Source: Treponema sp.
Lineage (GTDB): Bacteria; Spirochaetota; Spirochaetia; Treponematales; Treponemataceae
Assembly (NCBI GenBank): GCA_012799545.1
Contig: JAAZLA010000042.1
Coordinates: 1-6,760 of the forward strand
Length of the DNA stretch: 6,760 bases
Direction: 5' to 3'
Below, one piece after another: positions 5,135 to 6,760 of the stretch (position 1 is its first letter; every line of letters begins with the position of its first letter). The notes below the pieces were generated by a model, which did no database searches, was not told where the DNA came from, and saw nothing but the letters and a program-made list of their open reading frames with translations. Made by a program: the position numbers and the translations under genes.

Positions 5135-6760
5135 TTATTCTTCTTGCGGATTTGCTTTGTATTCTTCATCATCTTCAAAAGAGATGATATGTTTTGTTTT
5201 AATGCTATCTGGATTTACTGCTTCTTTTTTCTCTTCATGTTTTATTGTCTCTGCCTTAGGCGCTGGTTTGGGTTTTTCTAGGCTCTTGTTTTTGATTTCA
5301 GTTTTTTGTTTTGTTTCGCCTTCTGCTTGTGTTTTTGCTTTAGCTGTAGTTGGTTTTTCTGTAATCGCTATTTTTTTTGCGACACTTGTTTTTTGTACGA
5401 TTTTTTCTTCTGTTTTTTGCGTTTTTATTTGATCTTTTCCACCTGCATCGCCATAGACAACCTTTTCGAGTGAGCTAACGACTGTCGCAATTGATAAGGC
5501 TTGTCCGTTTAGCTCTTCTGAAGCGCTTGCGGTTTCTTCTGCCTCTGCGGCATTTGTTTGTACAACAGTATCCAATTGGAGCATCGCTGTGTTTGCTTGC
5601 GATATGCCTTCATTTTGTTGAGAAGATGAGCTTTCAATTTCTTTGTTTATCTCATATACCTTTTTATTTTGCTCTGCCATATCTTTAAACATTTGTGCTA
5701 TTTCAAAAGAGAGATTTCTTCCTATTTCGACATTATGGAGAGATTCTTTTATCATGTGAGCGGTTTCTTTTGCAGATTCACTTGACCTATTGGCAAGGCT
5801 TTTTACTTCGTCAGCGACAACAGCAAAGCCTAAACCAGCTTCGCCTGCACGGGCAGCTTCAACCGCTGCATTGAGGGCAAGCATGTTTGTCTGGAATGCA
5901 ATGTCGTCAATAACATCTATGACCGCATTTATTTCATCAGTAGATTTTGATATAGCTTCCATCGCTTGAATCATCGCTTGCATTTTATCTAAACCCTGAC
6001 TGCTGTTTTCACTTGCAATTTGTGCAAGATTACTAGCCTCTTTTGTATTTACGAGAGTATTTTTTACCATAGAAGCAAGTTCTTCTAAAGATGCACTTGT
6101 TTCTTCAACTGAGGCAGCCTGTTCTTGAGAACCACTTGCAATGCTTTGTGAGGTGCTCGCCAATTGTTGGCTTGAAGAGGTAATCTCTCTTGTTCCACCT
6201 AATAGTGCTTGCAAAACTTTGCGCACTGGTTTTGTTATACTTCTGATTATGAAGATTGCAAGCGTGATAGAGATAATAAGTCCCAGTATAAGTAGCGCTA
6301 CAACGAGAATGAGAGAGTTTCGAGCAGAACGCGTTACCGCCCTATAACTTTCATCTGCGAGTTGTATCGTGTAGCCGATAAGCGCGTCAACTCCTTGAGC
6401 AATTTTATTGATACGTATAGGTTCGAGAACATTTGCATTAAACTCGCGAATGTCGTGTGCATTTGGGTCACGTGCCTTTTCTAAAAGAGGAGCCGTTTCA
6501 CGAAAATATTCCATCATCGCATCTTCTAAAAAAGCAATGCCCTCTTGAAGCTCCTTTGTTCGAGCTGTTTTTTGTAGCTCTCCCATGTATTTTTCAAAGT
6601 TTCCATAGGCTTCAGCAAGTTCTGCTTGATAGATATCTATTTGTGGAAGATTGTTTTCAAAGCTGATAATATTGTTTACTGCAATAGCAGCATTGAGAAC
6701 AGAGCCCTCGGCGGATATTGTATAGCGAACACCCATGAGGTCTCTATTGTACATTTGTTC
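5135..6760 (-). CDS. Methyl-accepting chemotaxis receptor, 4HB-like sensor (5' end cut by window)
   Basis: The frame is open to base 6760, so the true start and first membrane helix lie outside; the ATG at 6752-6754 is internal. Numbering from that Met: residues 1-143 are helical and resemble the four-helix-bundle (4HB) periplasmic sensor; 147-170 is a membrane helix; only a stub of HAMP (SITKPVRKVLQAL) follows before the signalling domain at about 188-434. The tip is canonical (IAFQTNMLALNAAVEAARAGEAG, in two parts: FQTN at 287-290 and EAARAGEAG at 299-307), so it should form trimers and bind CheA/CheW. Consensus methylation sites are at E217/E218 (AASVEETSAS) and E406/E407 (AAEAEETASA), the CheR substrates. 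A tail of about 100 residues rich in Lys, Glu, Thr, Ala and Pro ends in an acidic patch (SFEDDEEY) and has no NWETF-type CheR tether. It is the first gene seen in the operon, 52 bases before cheA. The ligand cannot be told. Confidence 0.94.
   Translation of the reverse strand, partial: EQMYNRDLMGVRYTISAEGSVLNAAIAVNNIISFENNLPQIDIYQAELAEAYGNFEKYMGELQKTARTKELQEGIAFLEDAMMEYFRETAPLLEKARDPNAHDIREFNANVLEPIRINKIAQGVDALIGYTIQLADESYRAVTRSARNSLILVVALLILGLIISITLAIFIIRSITKPVRKVLQALLGGTREITSSSQQLASTSQSIASGSQEQAASVEETSASLEELASMVKNTLVNTKEASNLAQIASENSSQGLDKMQAMIQAMEAISKSTDEINAVIDVIDDIAFQTNMLALNAAVEAARAGEAGLGFAVVADEVKSLANRSSESAKETAHMIKESLHNVEIGRNLSFEIAQMFKDMAEQNKKVYEINKEIESSSSQQNEGISQANTAMLQLDTVVQTNAAEAEETASASEELNGQALSIATVVSSLEKVVYGDAGGKDQIKTQKTEEKIVQKTSVAKKIAITEKPTTAKAKTQAEGETKQKTEIKNKSLEKPKPAPKAETIKHEEKKEAVNPDSIKTKHIISFEDDEEYKANPQEE

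Noticed and set aside
6752..6754. ATG as the true start of the receptor gene
   Set aside because: The frame stays open to the window edge, no ribosome site precedes it within the visible bases, and the product would lack the first membrane helix that the periplasmic domain needs.

Overview
The window is a gene-dense, A+T-rich stretch in which every recognisable gene is on the minus strand and belongs to one chemotaxis (bacterial chemosensory) operon. Read 5'->3' on the minus strand, i.e. from the right end to the left, the order is: a transmembrane methyl-accepting receptor (5' end cut by the window), CheA histidine kinase, a second membrane-anchored MCP-like coiled-coil protein, CheY, CheW and CheR (3' end cut by the window). 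No gene on the plus strand, RNA gene, mobile element, CRISPR array or stretch over 300 bases without a gene was found.

The low G+C, the long A/T homopolymers, the GGAGG-type ribosome sites and the style of the proteins (HAMP-less receptor, long Lys/Glu/Ala tail) suggest a motile, low-GC Gram-negative-type bacterium. A Treponema-like spirochaete is my best guess, but this is an inference and no taxonomic marker is in the window. The order differs from the cheA-cheW-cheX-cheY operon I remember for treponemes, so if the guess is right this would be a second or variant che locus.

Layout: 6760-5135 receptor (partial); 52-base gap; 5082-2878 CheA, 734 aa, with an unrecognised N-terminal region and a tandem MshEN-like motif where P2 would be; a 4-base ATGA overlap into 2881-1592, a 429-aa two-TM MCP-like protein with an altered signalling tip; 31-base gap; 1560-1198 CheY; a 65-base gap holding two inverted repeats; 1132-638 CheW; 14-base gap; 623-1 CheR (GTG start, partial). 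The only intergenic region with visible structure is cheY-cheW.

How it works together: the receptor, CheW and CheA should form the signalling array. CheA phosphorylates CheY, and CheR methylates the receptor at Glu pairs that can be seen. No CheB, CheC, CheD, CheX or CheZ is in view, and they may lie beyond the left edge. Three points deserve most attention: (1) CheA carries two 24-residue MshEN-type repeats between P1 and P3, a possible cyclic-di-GMP or structural module; (2) the MCP-like protein translationally coupled to CheA has no sensor domain, no clear methylation site and a rewritten hairpin tip; (3) CheR appears to have the short beta-subdomain loop of tether-independent methyltransferases, and neither receptor-like protein ends in an NWETF-type tether.
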